64,000 bases of DNA from Patiria miniata (lineage: Eukaryota > Echinodermata > Asteroidea > Valvatida > Asterinidae): the NCBI RefSeq assembly GCF_015706575.1, contig NW_024037074.1, positions 28,881,334 to 28,945,333 of the forward strand, in the 5' to 3' direction. The stretch's first letter is position 1, and the number at the start of each line of letters is the position of its first letter. A program made the translations under genes and the position numbers. Below, in pieces: positions 11,501-22,967 of the stretch. Under the pieces are notes generated by a model. The model was not told the origin of the DNA, searched no databases, and saw only the letters and a program-made list of their open reading frames with translations.

Positions 11501-11919
11501 TTTAAAAACTCACATAATTATGCTTTCAAAAATGATTCAATGACATACAAGTGCCTCAAAAAAACCCATATTTTTATGTATAATGAATTTGAATAAATTG
11601 TATAATGAATTTGAATAAAGGCTTTCATGAAAGCGTTTGAATCAATTTAATGTTGATTTCAGGGAGCATTCAGGTTCCAGAGATAAATGTCACAAAACGA
11701 CATTAAAACATGTTGCTTTTTCTGGGCGTATTTGGTCACGAGAATGCAAATAATCTTTGACCAATGTTTTTATTTGTGAATAATTGTTCCTGGTTTCGAA
11801 TGATTATTGATCAAAGTGAAAAAAAAACCCTCAAAATTGTATTAAAATCAATGATTAAAGTATTTCTTTCTTTACTCAAGCATAAACGTTACCAGTTTTC
11901 TTTGTTTATTATGTTTCAG
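8585..11919 (+). other. Intron 1 of copy 2
   Basis: About 3.3 kb between the donor GTGAGT and the acceptor TTATGTTTCAG. It holds no supported gene. Contents include the conserved first ~1.1 kb shared with all units, a stretch (about 10540-11200) shared closely only with unit 4, and a hAT-type MITE at 11045-11198. Near 11578-11622 there is a local duplication of the phrase TATAATGAATTTGAATAAA. That duplication also occurs in unit 4 (about 53287-53330) but in no other unit, which links copies 2 and 5. Confidence 0.6.
11045..11198. mobile_element. Small hAT-type MITE in intron 1, unit 1
   Basis: About 155 bp that starts near AGGGCGTACTCAGAGAG (GGCGGATCCAGAGAG in sister copies) and ends in the inverse motif, AGCCACCACTG (GGATCCGCCACTG in sister copies). 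The interior has GGGAGGGCGCCCCCTCC. Similar copies or ends occur at 22812-22967, 52755-52909, 21600-21650, 40590-40630 and 60740-60785. The start of the window (1-30) is the right half of one. No coding capacity. Confidence 0.5.
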
Positions 11920-11987
11920 CCTACAGTGAACTCCTTTTGATCTCTTCTTGGACCTGATCTTCAAGACTTCAAGACCGAACCATCGAG
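11920..11987 (+). other. Non-coding exon 2 of copy 2
   Basis: A 68-nt exon bounded by the acceptor TTTCAG|CCTAC and a donor CATCGAG|GTCGGT. It contains no ATG. It supplies an in-frame TGA for the upstream ORF that begins in exon 1. The same block, with the same borders, is found before copies 3-6, while the surrounding intron sequence varies more. Confidence 0.6.
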
Positions 11988-12320
11988 GTCGGTGTGATGA
12001 TGTTTAATTGATTCTATCATGACCGTGGAAAGGGCGTGCCGTCACATAAGAAAAATAATGTAATTCGGTCTCCTTTCCAAACTTTTTTCAGCGGGCAAAA
12101 CAATAATACTAACAAGTGAGGATTGCCCGTAGTTGCCATGGCAACATATTTAAAAAGGACCCACGTTTTTATTTACATGTTATCCCCTTGCTCTCGGATA
12201 GGCCACTGCCGACACATTCTCTGAATAATGATTCCTCCAAATTATGTCTCGTATACAAATTCTTCAGTTTATGTAGTGATTTTGTTTGTAATTTTAGGCC
12301 CTGTATTGTTTTCCTTTCAG

Positions 12321-13148
12321 ATGAAGATCTGCGTGGCCACCATTCTGTCAATCGCCCTCCTTCTGGGTTACTCTGTCAAGCTCCGAGCTTCCGTTACTGG
12401 GCCGGTTCCCTCGGATGGCGATGGTCCTGCGTCTCAGGTGTGTCAGCAGTGCTGCCAGGGACCTGCTGCAACACCCGGCATACCAGGTCTGCCTGGGCCA
12501 GTAGGATCGATGGGGCCGTACGGTCAGCCGGGGTCAAAGGGCGATGCAGGTCAGCAAGGTGAGATTGGCCCTATTGGACCTATGGGTGAGCGGGGAGCAC
12601 CTGGGAACACTGGGTCTAAAGGTAATGATGGGATTGGTCTGCCCGGCAAGATAGGTCCGAGAGGGCTACCTGGTTTTGTTGGAGGAACTGGGGAAACTGG
12701 TGTCAAAGGTCAGAAGGGTGAGCCAGGGGAGACGCCAGACGACTCCAACCAGCGGGTAGCATTCACCGTGGTGAGGACGAGCGGCTCGGATACCTCTACG
12801 AGTCACGAAACCCGTTTGCCATTCCAGCAGGCCGAGACCCTTTTGCCGGGTACCAGCTTCGATCTCGAAACCGGCACGTTCACATGTAGTGTGCCGGGCA
12901 CCTACGTATTTACGTTCTCTGTTCTTAAGAACAGCAACAGCGGTTACCTTGACATCCATCTTGTTAAAAACAACCACAAGGTGATCACTACCTATGGTGA
13001 AACAGGTCAACGTGGTCAGTTGTCTGGTAGCGCGTTGATGGTCCTGCAGCGAGGAGACACGGTGTATCTTACCATGTCCGGTAGGGCGTACAGTGCTTCG
13101 ACCTATCACTACACCTCATTCAGTGGCTTCCTCCTTTTCTCCGAATAA
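12321..13148 (+). CDS. Secreted collagen-like C1q-domain protein, copy 2 (type A2)
   Basis: A 275-residue protein with the same layout as copy 1: signal peptide 1-23, Cys41/44/45, Gly-X-Y repeats 53-138 with the GL interruption, C1q domain ~144-275. The ATG follows the acceptor TTCCTTTCAG. Against the family consensus it has N17Y in the signal peptide, I51T before the collagen block, and distinctive loop residues in the C1q domain (GSD at 155-157, NS at 204-205, S253). The intron-2 flank is very close to that of copy 5, from about 150 nt upstream of the ATG. The stop TAA is embedded in AATAAA. Expected role by family: secreted trimer, possibly disulfide-linked into higher oligomers, that binds an unknown ligand. 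Promoter, exon 1 and exon 2 are all within the window. Confidence 0.94.
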   Translation: MKICVATILSIALLLGYSVKLRASVTGPVPSDGDGPASQVCQQCCQGPAATPGIPGLPGPVGSMGPYGQPGSKGDAGQQGEIGPIGPMGERGAPGNTGSKGNDGIGLPGKIGPRGLPGFVGGTGETGVKGQKGEPGETPDDSNQRVAFTVVRTSGSDTSTSHETRLPFQQAETLLPGTSFDLETGTFTCSVPGTYVFTFSVLKNSNSGYLDIHLVKNNHKVITTYGETGQRGQLSGSALMVLQRGDTVYLTMSGRAYSASTYHYTSFSGFLLFSE

Positions 13149-13170
13149 ATAAATAATTAAATAAATAAAA
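13144..13170 (+). terminator. Poly(A) signals of copy 2
   Basis: AATAAA at 13144-13149 overlaps the stop codon (13146-13148). More AATAAA repeats follow within about 20 nt, giving a predicted very short 3' UTR. Confidence 0.55.
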
Positions 13171-13597
13171 TGAAATCAGAACGCATAAATATACAGGAGC
13201 AGTGCTGCATTTTTTTTGGTTTCGCTTTCCATTTTGCCAAAACAGTAACCAATGAATTAAAAGAAAAATGTTCAATGTCGTGTTAATAAGAAAGATAATT
13301 GATTCTTAATACAAAGTATTTTATATTCAAGTATCAAAACTGCGTAAAAAAAGTTAATTAAAAAGAAGTTAAATATATGACTTTTGAAAAAGAAGGTTTT
13401 AGATGCGATTGAAAAACACTTCAAATTCGGGTTTTTTTTGCTCAAATAACGTGGAAGTCTGTACGGTCACCGTATGCCTTGCCAGGCTTTGGACGAACTT
13501 TAGGAAGGTTGAACTGAACCCCATCACAGCTTTTAGTGCGAATGTTAAACGCATGAACTGATATTTACTCTGTGAAGTACCGTAGCGCTGCCTCACC

Positions 13598-13675
13598 ATG
13601 GCGGATAAGTTTGAAAAGTACCGAAGAATCTTGAATTCATTCCGCACCGTAACCGAGAGCCAACGTAGTTCCTGA
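13598..13675 (+). other. Conserved 25-codon micro-ORF in 3' flank, unit 2
   Basis: Same start context CTCACCATGG and same TGA as the unit 1 copy. It begins MADKFEKYRRILNSF. No other coding frame continues from it. A possible donor-like GT lies within CCAACGTAGTT near its end, so it could be a stranded first exon. Confidence 0.25.
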
Positions 13676-15270
13676 AGTACGGGCGTACAACCCTTCCTTC
13701 TGCATATATGTTGTTTTTTCTTAAACTGGTAATCGTATAAAAAAAAAACATAAACTGTTACCATAGTCTGTCTGGCAAGTAACAAATGCATGTATTAAAA
13801 AATATTGTTTCAAATTGCGCCACAGTGAACCAAGGACTGTCAACTTTTGTTAAACACTTTATTTTGTATCCCATGTTATACATGTGTAATTGAGTTTTGT
13901 TTGATGTTAAAAGTTGAGTTTTAGAGCTTTCACTATGATAACAATTGTTTAAGATTTAATGTAATTTCAGTTGATAATGTGCAGAAAATGTAGCACTGCA
14001 AACTTGGAATGGGCTGAAAAGCACTGCTGTTACATAATAGATTGTGTATTCAAAACCAATGAAGCGAGACCTTTGAAATTTTCAAAAACATAATTTAATG
14101 GGCTTTCCAAATCTGAACACTAAATTGAGAAAAAATACTTGATTTTGGAATTAATTGATCAGTCTATCAGAGGGACTTTTTGGGGGGGACACGCTGTATA
14201 TATTTGATTTTAAGAAACATTTTTTCCAAGTATGCATTTGAGGATGTGCTCTGTTTAACAGCTTAACTAATTTAAGCACAGACATTAATCATATAACATG
14301 TAATCAGTATCGAATATAAATACTCGAAAACTGTATTATGAATATGACTTTAATTGAACATTTAGCTTTTAACAACGTGGAAAACGTTGTCCCACTCGTA
14401 ATACATTCCATCGAATTCCTCTCAAGAAAATAAAATTACAGAGAAATTTTGTCGTTGAAATGAACCAGCAAATCCCAGTCTGACTCTTGCGAACAAAATA
14501 ATTTCTTATTAAGCACTTAAATCTGTCATTATAGATAACATTTCTAATCCCTTTGGTATCACAAATTATTGCAAACAAAGTCAGTTAAAAAAAAAAGGGG
14601 TCGCCTTCTTTTGGTGAGAATATCTCGAAAAGTCAATGGTCTACCCACAAAAAAATGAAAATAAAAAAAAAAATGACATGTTGATTACCTTTTTTTCTGT
14701 GCAGCTATACCCGTGGGAGTTCTGAGTATTTTTACAAGAAATTTTGAAGTATGGGCATTGAGCACTGGTGTCTATGGGAATTTTAATACAGGGCTGCACC
14801 CCAAGACCTGTAAATCGACTCCCAAAGACATAAGTGATAACTACACGTACTTCCCGATTTTTGTTAGTAATACTCATGATTGCAGATCTCCAACGCATAG
14901 TGTTTGCAATTTAAATTGAATACATGTAGTATTTCTTGAGTTGTTGCCCCCAAAAAGAGTTAATTCTGTATTTCAAAATTAAAATTTCGTCCAGTTATTT
15001 GTCATGATGACTGTGTAACATTATGATATTTAATATTATGGTGAACTGTCAAACAATGAAACAATAATACATGTTTGACCGAATCAAATATAGTATCTTA
15101 AACGCGAAAAATACAAACTGAATGAAAACAGAAAGTCAACGTCCAAGAAATATGACACACGCAATAACCCGAGCCTACCAGGCCCAGGTGTTTTAAGTTC
15201 GGCCAGTAATCGGTCTTGATGTATTACTCATCAGGAGATTCTATTTCGCAAGAAAACGTCAAACAACTAA

Positions 15271-15641
15271 GGCCCCCCCCCCCAAAAAAAAAAAAGTCTC
15301 CGGTTTCTGGTATGGAGCTTGCCAAAAAAGTGGTGCGGCAACGCGGCCTTTTTTTTTTTTACCTGACTTTTTTGCTTCAAATGACGGCTGATGACTGCAA
15401 ATGGTGTCCGACTAAACTTAGTGCAAATAATCCAGAGAGGCCACATGCAGCTTATTCTCGATCATAACCCCATCTAAAAACACGTTAAAATTGTGCAGCA
15501 GCAGGATTCCAGTCAAACCAGTGAGTTTGGCGGTTTTGAGACATCATCTTTCATTGAAAAAAAAACTTTTTCATTTTGCCGACGCGCATGGCTACGGCGA
15601 CGCGCGCGCATACCAGAAACCGGAGACTTTTTTTTTTGGCC
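15271..15641. mobile_element. PIF/Harbinger-type MITE, copy 1
   Basis: 371 bp with terminal inverted repeats: GGCC, an A/C run, then GTCTCCGGTTTCTGGTATG at the left. The right end is the complement, CATACCAGAAACCGGAGAC, a T run, then GGCC. It is flanked by TAA on both sides (15268-15270, 15642-15644). The empty site AACAACTAATGAAAG survives in unit 1 (about 4399-4413), which proves a 3-bp TAA target duplication. TWA duplications are diagnostic of PIF/Harbinger. No transposase is present. Confidence 0.88.
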
Positions 15642-17411
15642 TAATGAAAGTTTATTTCGAGAAAGGACGCGCTAAATACAACAAGTGTTAAGTTTCCATC
15701 AATAGAGGAGGCGCCTCATAAATAGTGGTCTCCACAAAGCAAGCAACTGCCAAGCCCCCATTGGCAAAAACCATATGCGTGAAAACAATATCTGCGATTG
15801 TGTGTTTTCTTGTGGTGTGTCCCCCCTCCCCCAGCTGGTAATGTACCCCCCCCCCATCCCCCATGTCTGGAGCTGGCCATGGTGCTGCTCCTCAGACACT
15901 CAGGTTAATACTGATTCCCGATACATTTCTCTCATCCAACTTCATTTAAGAAAATAAAGGCTTGTTTCCGGTATCATATGAAAATAAGACTCCTGTGAAA
16001 ACTTATGACACCTTCACCCTAGTATTGGTTAAGAATGTCTTACTTTGGTAAACTTATTTACAAAATTGAATTCAATGTACACGTTAGGCCTACCTGGATT
16101 GCACACTTGTTATGCGGGTAATGAAGATACCCTGAAACATTTTTTATATTTTCGCTCAACTCAACCGGGTGCGAAAACGCTTGCCCGTGTTGAAGTGCAT
16201 TTGAAAGAAAGTTTTGCATTTTTGAATGAGCGAGGGTGAGAAATTGGCCTTAACTTTGAATGAAGATGCTGCTTTAAAACTCACATAATTATGTCTTCTA
16301 CAAACATTAATGTGATTGACTTACTAGCACCCTATTATTGGTTAAACTCTCTCGCGTAAGCGGTCACTCTACTATTTATCACCACCTAGACACGCACTAT
16401 AATATTAATGAGTCTGTGTTTCATAGGGTCCTAAATTCACGCTATCCCGGATAAGAGACACCCCAGCGGAGACACGCCCAATGCAGTATCATTTATTAAT
16501 CCTCGGAAGGATTTGTTTTCTTTCTAAAAAAACAATCAAACAAAGAAATGAGTTTGAATAGCACCATAGTGGGCCAATGACTCTTAAATGTCATTATTGT
16601 TTTGTTTTTCTTGTGTGCCAAATTATTTTCATTGGATTTTTAACGTGTTAAAAATTTCGTCTTAGAGTTTAATTCTGATGAAATGATTGTTTACGATTTA
16701 ATGCCTTTTTTCGTTGTTAATGTGACATTATCAGAGCATTGTTAAAACGTAGTTATAATTCTATTGCAAATGATCATTTTATTGAACAAAAGGTGTAGTT
16801 TATTTTCAAATGCATTTACATTTCATAATATCTCTTTGTTTAATAGCCTAACTAATTTAGTAATATCATGTGATAAGATATATAACATAAATTCTATAAA
16901 ACAAGGTTTTGAAAACACTAGATTTTGATAATGTGGGACATACATGCCCCTTGAAATACAATCTAGAAGAATGAAATCGAATTCTCTGGAAAATAGAATT
17001 GGAAAGACATTTTGAATATGTACTAAAAAAAAGTTATAAAAATTGGTTGTCGTCGAAATGAACGAGCAATTACCAATTTGGCTCTTGTGAACAAAATCTT
17101 ATTGCGAACTGAAATCCGTGATTAGTATTTACAATTCTAGTTAATTTAATATTAAAATATATTTGCAACGATTCAGTGAATTAATTTGTATTTCTGTATA
17201 GTTTTTTGATGCTTTGTCGTCTTGAATTTGGGGCTCGTGTTCAAGGCCCGGTACAGATGTGTGTCGAGGCGTTAGAAGTTGAAAATGGGAAGGGGGCAAC
17301 AAAACTGATACCAATAGTTATTCATCTTTCAATAATTGAACAAGAGCAGTAAATATTACTAAGACGATGGTGTAGTCCACTCGTTTCATTTCCCCCACGG
17401 AGTCTTGAAGT

Positions 17412-17769
17412 ATAATAATAAATAATTTGGGAGGCTAATCATCCTTACTTGCAGCTGGGATGCTGAATTGCGAAGGGTGCAGCTACAACGTGGTCGGGCC
17501 GCTGGCACGTAAAGGCGCCTATGGCTGCCGGCCACATCGACCCATATATGACCACGGCGCACAGCTTGAGATCGAAAGTGTTTGATTTTGCCGGAGGGAG
17601 GAAAGCCGGAGGGGAGGGAGGAAAATCGGAGGGCCCGGAAAAAAACCCTCGTGGCACAGGAGAGAACCAACGCACAACTCTACTCACATGTGATCCGCGG
17701 CCAGGATTCGAACCGTGGTCACCTTGGTGAGAGGCGAGCGCTTTATGCACAAGCCACCCACGCCACCCA
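17412..17769 (-). mobile_element. tRNA-derived SINE, unit 2 copy
   Basis: The clearest copy of the SINE. On the minus strand the tRNA-like head begins GGCGTGGGTGGC. Its anticodon arm reads CGCCT-CTCACCA-AGGTG, giving a CAC anticodon (valine type), and box B is GGTTCGAATCC. The T stem is imperfect, so it is not a functional tRNA gene. The body contains a short private duplication of the phrase GGAGGGAGGAAA. Confidence 0.68.
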
Positions 17770-18136
17770 AAATGCTAGTATAATGTAGTCAGGAAAAATA
17801 ATGAAGGAAAAATGAAACGCACCCCCACGCCTTTTGATTATGTAACGGCCAGCTTGCCGGGTATCAGGCACTTTCAGATGCCCCCCCCCCCGCTTCCCCT
17901 CCACACACAGCCTAACATAACCGGAAGCACATCGACAATTTGGTTCTGTATCCGCCGTGAAGGGGCAGGGTGTTTAGGCCGTTTGAGTCTAAAGGTTGTA
18001 AAACATTAATAAGCTGGTTGCGTCCTGCAGATTGATGGGAGATGGGTGAGATGGGGGGGGGGGGGGCAAAGCCTTGGTGAGAGAGGCTGGATAGGGTGAA
18101 AGTTGAACCCACGTCAGCTTACGGGCAGGTATGTTA

Positions 18137-18218
18137 GGCCAAAACAAAATGGTCGGTCTCTGGTTAGACCGAAGTTCCGGAATTGATGCGGCGACGCGAG
18201 TATTTATTTGTTTTGGCC
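18137..18218. mobile_element. 82-bp MITE in unit 2
   Basis: The ends are perfect inverted repeats, GGCCAAAACAAA and TTTGTTTTGGCC. The left flank is TTA and the right flank TGA. Unit 1 has the uninterrupted sequence ATGTTAGGGGCAGGGTCG at about 6602, so this is an insertion with a small loss at the right flank. The GGCCAAAA end resembles the Harbinger-type MITE at 24964. Confidence 0.7.
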
Positions 18219-19740
18219 TGAGGGTCGTTGCCAAGTGCAGCGGTGAGGTCTGAGTATCCGATTTAGTAAAAAAAAAAATGGTCTGCGTATTAAACAGGCG
18301 GCCAGCTCCTAATGCCAGACGGAGTAGTACGGATGTTCTGTCCTCTTTGCCCTTAATTATAGCTGTCCCCCACCCCCCCCCCACCCATGAGTTTCAAATA
18401 TCCGATGGCAGATTTATTTCATTTAAAATATTCGTGCTGTTCGTTCCCATCGTGGTCAAACTCATGGTCCTGGCCGGATGATGAGAAACGATACGTCACT
18501 TCAAACTCAGTGGCGTAACCAGGCAAGCTAGGGAGGGCGTGCCTCACCACTCATCCTGCCTGGGGGATTCGGGGGAGGCGCTTTACTCTTTTGAATGCTT
18601 CCTCCAGAAAATGGGGAGTCTTAATTAAGGTCCCTTTAATGAACCACGCCAATGAGTAATACTTCGCAGCGTAATATCTCTCGAAAATACTAGGTTTGAA
18701 AACGACACACCCTAGATAGGTAAAAGAACAGGTACTGTCTGGAATTGTGGGAAGTGTTGTTCCGCTAGAAATCAGGGGCACACTTAGTGATTATTTTGGA
18801 CTTTCGGTAGAATATAGGTCACCGTCTTTTCAAATTTTGTAGGTATTCTTATAGGCCGGTCTATTTTAGCAGGGAAAACTGTTAGTCTTCATCAGCAAAA
18901 AATTGATGAGTGAATAACTCAAAACAGTGGCAATCGATAGGTCTCCCAACGAAAAACAAAATGGTCACGACACGACTGTTAATGCTGTACAAATAGATTT
19001 ACTCTTCCTCTTCCTTTCGACGAAACTATTAATAGAAAGGGGAACAACAGCACTCTAGCATTAAATAAGCACCCCCCTTCTCCACTTCAGCATATTGGTT
19101 CGGGATTCGCCGTTGGCTGCCCAGGGTGGTTAGGAGGGGGAAGGGATGGTGGGGCAGGGGTTCAATATGGAAATTCGTGCTTGGCTTGGAGATCAGGCTA
19201 TTGAAGGCTAGTGTTTTCTAAGAAAAGAAGCTTGTTGCACATGGTAGGATCCAAACAGTTGGGGTAAGTTTTAGGATTAGGTTTGATGAGGCCAGGGTAA
19301 AGATCGGGGTTGGCCTAATTATGTGTTTTGTTGTTGGTATATGTTGGGATCAATAAGCGGAGGTGGGAGGGCCTCAATTAGGGGGGGGGGGTCTGCAAGT
19401 GCAAGGTCGATTGCATGCCAAGAAGTTGCCAAGCCGAGCGCACCTTGGTGGGTGGATGGGGATAGATGAATGGTTATAATTAAGTTGCATTTGGGAACGG
19501 CTGGGTTCTGCAAAATAATATCCTTCACCGTAAGAGGGCGGCAACTGAACATGGACTAGATATGATACACACAATATATTGAAGTTCTTATTACTTTTTC
19601 TTTTCAAGATAAATTATTACGCCTTCGTTTTTCAAAAAAAACAGAAAATGTAGACTGCATAACCTGACTACAAAATACTAGCCACCAAATGCGTGGCTCT
19701 ATTAAATAACACGAAGCGCAAAACAAACACTAATTAAATC

Positions 19741-19964
19741 ACGTATGGCCAGTGTACGTCATTATTCTATCCACCAATCACAGTTAGTCACCCAACAAGT
19801 CGGTGACCATAAGTGAGTGGTCTGTGATTGACATGTGCCAAATGATTAAAACACGTATGGCCAGTGTACGTCATTATTCTATCCACCAATCACAGTTAGT
19901 CACCCAACAAGTAGGTGACCATAAGTGAGTGGTCTGTGATTGACAGGTGCCAATCACAATCCAC
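19741..19964 (+). repeat. 112-bp tandem duplication in promoter of copy 3
   Basis: Two copies, 19741-19852 and 19853-19964, nearly identical. Each holds the CRE-like TACGTCA, a CCAATCAC box and the dyad TGTGATTG. GTCGGTGAC is intact in the first (19799-19807) and changed to GTAGGTGAC in the second (19911-19919). Other units have this block once. Confidence 0.85.
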
Positions 19965-20220
19965 GTGTTTGAACGTGTCACCGACATCCCTACGCTCATT
20001 CCACCAATCAGATGCTGCTATATCAGTGTCAGTGATACAGGCTTCAGGTTTAACGTGTGACAATGCAAAATTAACTTAATTTCCATCTCATTAATAATGG
20101 AGCGAGTCGGTGATATGTGATTGACAGCGCGCATGGGGCTAATCGCAAACCGGGCTTGCAAGTTCCTCAGTCACTGCTCAGGAAATCGACATCAATATTT
20201 AAGTCACAAGCTGCCGGCTC
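19965..20220 (+). promoter_or_regulatory. Proximal promoter of copy 3
   Basis: Continues the shared promoter layout: GTCACCGAC (19977-19985), GTCAGTGAT (20028-20036), GTCGGTGAT (20106-20114) and the TATA-like ATATTTAAG (20195-20203). Two sites are damaged compared with other units. The second dyad arm reads CTAATCGC instead of CCAATCAC, and the CRE-like GACGTCA next to the TATA box reads GACATCA. Confidence 0.65.
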
Positions 20221-20224
20221 ACTC

Positions 20225-20304
20225 CTCCCAACGACCGCAGCTCACGTTCAGGTTCAGACGACAACCCGAGAGAACTGTTTGCAAGATCGAACAAGAGTCG
20301 CACG
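20225..20304 (+). other. Non-coding exon 1 of copy 3 (no uATG)
   Basis: Donor CACG|GTGAGT at 20305. The upstream ATG found in exon 1 of copies 2, 4 and 5 is ACG here (CTCACGTTCAGG), and no other ATG occurs. Copy 3 is therefore the only gene with an exon 1 in the window that lacks an upstream ORF. The 5' edge is inferred from the TATA-like box. Confidence 0.6.
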
Positions 20305-22320
20305 GTGAGTGTTTAAAACGATCTTTTGCGATTTATGTTCTGCTAAACTTTGGGATTGATATTTTGTGATGTATAATATTGACACAAATTTGCTTATGGC
20401 CAAAACAGCGAGATATAAATATTTCTGACCATGATGATGACTCGATAAATTTTCGATATTGGTGCTTGAATTATAGCAAGGTATTATGTTGTATGTACTG
20501 TAGCTGAATTAGCTCTTAGTCTCAATAGTTAATGCTGATTCAGACCAATATTTTGTGATGCCAAATTTTCAGGTAATAAAAGCTCAGAGCAAATAATCTG
20601 TTTTGTTATATGTTCGGAATAAGGAATTCCTTTCTGACAATATTTCTGCTACTACTTATATGGTGCACTCTCGACGCACAATAATTGCCCAAATACTGAA
20701 TAGTGAAAAACAACACTATAAATTCATGGAAGTTTTATAGTTATTATTGTCATTCAGATTCGCCAGTTTTGCAGTCAAACCTGGCCGTAGGTTTACAAAA
20801 AGTTCCTTATTGTTATTGAAGTTCTTTCATAATTATTCAGATGAAAAATGTAAACCTTTTTGTGTTCAAAGAAAGAATTCTTGCGAATATTATAACCCAT
20901 AATATCAGTATTATCAATCACCTGCTTTGTTTCTTTCTATAGTTTTCCCTGTTTATTGTATCAGACATAAAATCCCGATGCGATCCGCATCACCCTAACC
21001 AATTCAGGATAAAAGGTTATGTGGAAGTTGGCCACGGAAGAGCGTATAAAGGAAATCGGGACATCTCAAACATCCTGTCCTATGCTGTGTTATTAAAAAT
21101 TGGGATAATCTCAATACCTTTTGCACTTTGTTTTTAAACTGTGTCATTTCACTAGATCACAGTGCGTCATTCCGGTTTGATCACTGTAGGCCTGAACGTT
21201 TATATTTTCAAGCATTGCACGATACAAGTGTCACTGGTTAGAAGAGACTAGAGGGCGCAAATACGAATGGACTGGATTATTATTACACACACAGTTTTAT
21301 TCAAGTTCAAATTGCTTTATCTGGCTGGATTCATTTCTCGAAATCATGTTAAGAGCTGATGTTTGTACAAATTATTCGGGCCGTCTGCTGAGCTGTCCGA
21401 CTTTCAAGTTTGAAGCATCAGCTTTCATGGGCGTTGCTTGCTGCCCCCGGACATGCAAAAAAATAAGGAGAAAAAAGGGGGAAATAAAAAGACAGGCGTG
21501 AAATCATACTGTTGTTAATTAAATGGGAGTTGGGGCAAAACAAAAAAAAAACAATCGGGAAAATGCTGCAAAATATTAAAGGGATGGGGGGGGTGTGCTT
21601 CGGTCACTGCCGGAGGGGAGGGCGCCCCTCCGCACCCTGGATCCGCCACTGATCTTGCTACACTGCCCGATTTTCTTGAAAATGTGTAACATTTTGTAAA
21701 CGTATGCATGAAGTTGAATTCCCCAGCAGGACTGAAATCAAAAGCACATGTGATTTCGATGCAAAGTAGCGTCAATTGCCTACTTTTTTACGCGTATATT
21801 GAAGACACCCTTAAATATTTTGATCGTTCGCTAAATTCAACTGGGTGTGAAAATGTTTGCCCGTTTTCTGCGTATTTGAAGGAAAGTGTTGCATTATTGA
21901 ACGAGCAAGGTGTGAAATTGGACGAATGAATAATTTCCTGTTTTAAAACTCACATAATTATGCTTCCAAAAACATTGACTTAGGCTACTAGTACCTCAGA
22001 TAAAATGCAGACATTTTTTTTATTTGTAAAACGAATTTGAATAAAGGTTTTAATGAGAGCGTTTGAATACATTGAATGCTAATTTCAGGCAACATTTACT
22101 TTCCCGAGAAATTTCATATAGCCACATAAAAACATGTTGCTATTTCTGGACGTATTTGACCAGGAAAATACCCGTCAAATAATAATGTGTCCATTATTAA
22201 TTAGTATCATTTTCCTGTTTTCGAAAGACGATTTATCATATGAAACAAGTCTTTTTTGCAGTAGGCCTTCTTTTGGGCAAGTGCTCAAAACTTCATTCAT
22301 TCTATCATCTAGCCACTTAA

Positions 22321-22706
22321 CCCTAAAAGGGCCGGGGGCCGCAATTCCCCCCCCCCCTCAACTTTTTCAGCGATAGCCTTGAAATTCTGTTTTATTTTCG
22401 TGACCCAAGCTGTTATGACTTGTTAGCCTCGAGCCTTGCGCATCTTTTGATACGCGCCGAGAAAAAAATAATTTGCTCATATACGTAGTTTACACAGAGC
22501 CTTATTACCATTCGTACATATGAATAATTAATTAGCCATAATTCCAAAACCCTTCGACCTTTAATCATGAAATGTCTTGGGTATGTTCATGATAGGTTGC
22601 TCTATAAATGTACTGTCACTCAATGGCCGATATCTTAGGAGGGGGCGGAATTCCCCCCCCCCCACACCGGCCGAGAGAGGGTCAAAATAACCCGGCCCTT
22701 TTAGGG
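22321..22706. mobile_element. piggyBac-type MITE
   Basis: 386 bp with perfect 16-bp terminal inverted repeats, CCCTAAAAGGGCCGGG and CCCGGCCCTTTTAGGG. The left flank is TTAA (22317-22320) and the right flank TTAT (22707-22710), consistent with a TTAA target duplication carrying one later change. Unit 1 has the empty site CACTTAACAATAATTG at about 10915. TTAA duplication plus CCC ends fit piggyBac. No transposase frame. Confidence 0.85.
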
Positions 22707-22811
22707 TTATCATTGTTAAGTTCTGATATGTATGTTTGTTTTTTTGTACATTCCTTCATCGAAAGTCATGTCATGTTATACTTTGTTTCAACACTATCAC
22801 ACAGTATCTTC

Positions 22812-22967
22812 AAGGGCAAATCCAGAGAGTTTCCTGCCTTGGGTGGATGTTGTGCCGGGAAAAGGGGGTGGAAGGGCTCTTTCAAGTGAAATGTGGCCTG
22901 ATTTGATAAACCTTCGGTCACTGCTGGGGGGGAGGGCGCCCCCTCCGCACCCCTGGATCCGCCACTG
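22812..22967. mobile_element. Small hAT-type MITE in intron 1, unit 2
   Basis: Begins AAGGGCAAATCCAGAGAG and ends GGATCCGCCACTG, with the interior GGGAGGGCGCCCCCTCC as in the other copies of this family. The imperfect inverted ends match the common CAGTGGCGGATCC hAT-type terminus. A 5'-truncated relative ends at about 21650. Confidence 0.5.

Larger units (their letters stand above)
13149..19736. repeat. Unit 2 spacer: modules P, Q1, R, S, Q2, T
   Basis: Same order as unit 1 with copy-specific changes. Module P spans 13149-13800 and Q1 13800-14585. At about 14585 Q1 is joined directly to module R (14597 onward), deleting about 1.4 kb that units 1, 3 and 4 keep. R is interrupted at 15271-15641 by a Harbinger-type MITE. 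S is 15700-16320, Q2 is 16380-18100 with the SINE, and T is 18100-19736 with a small MITE at 18137-18218. No conventional gene is seen. Confidence 0.7.

Noticed and set aside
19741..19964. CRISPR-like direct repeats in the promoter of copy 3
   Set aside because: There are only two long tandem copies with no spacers, in eukaryotic DNA. It is a simple tandem duplication.
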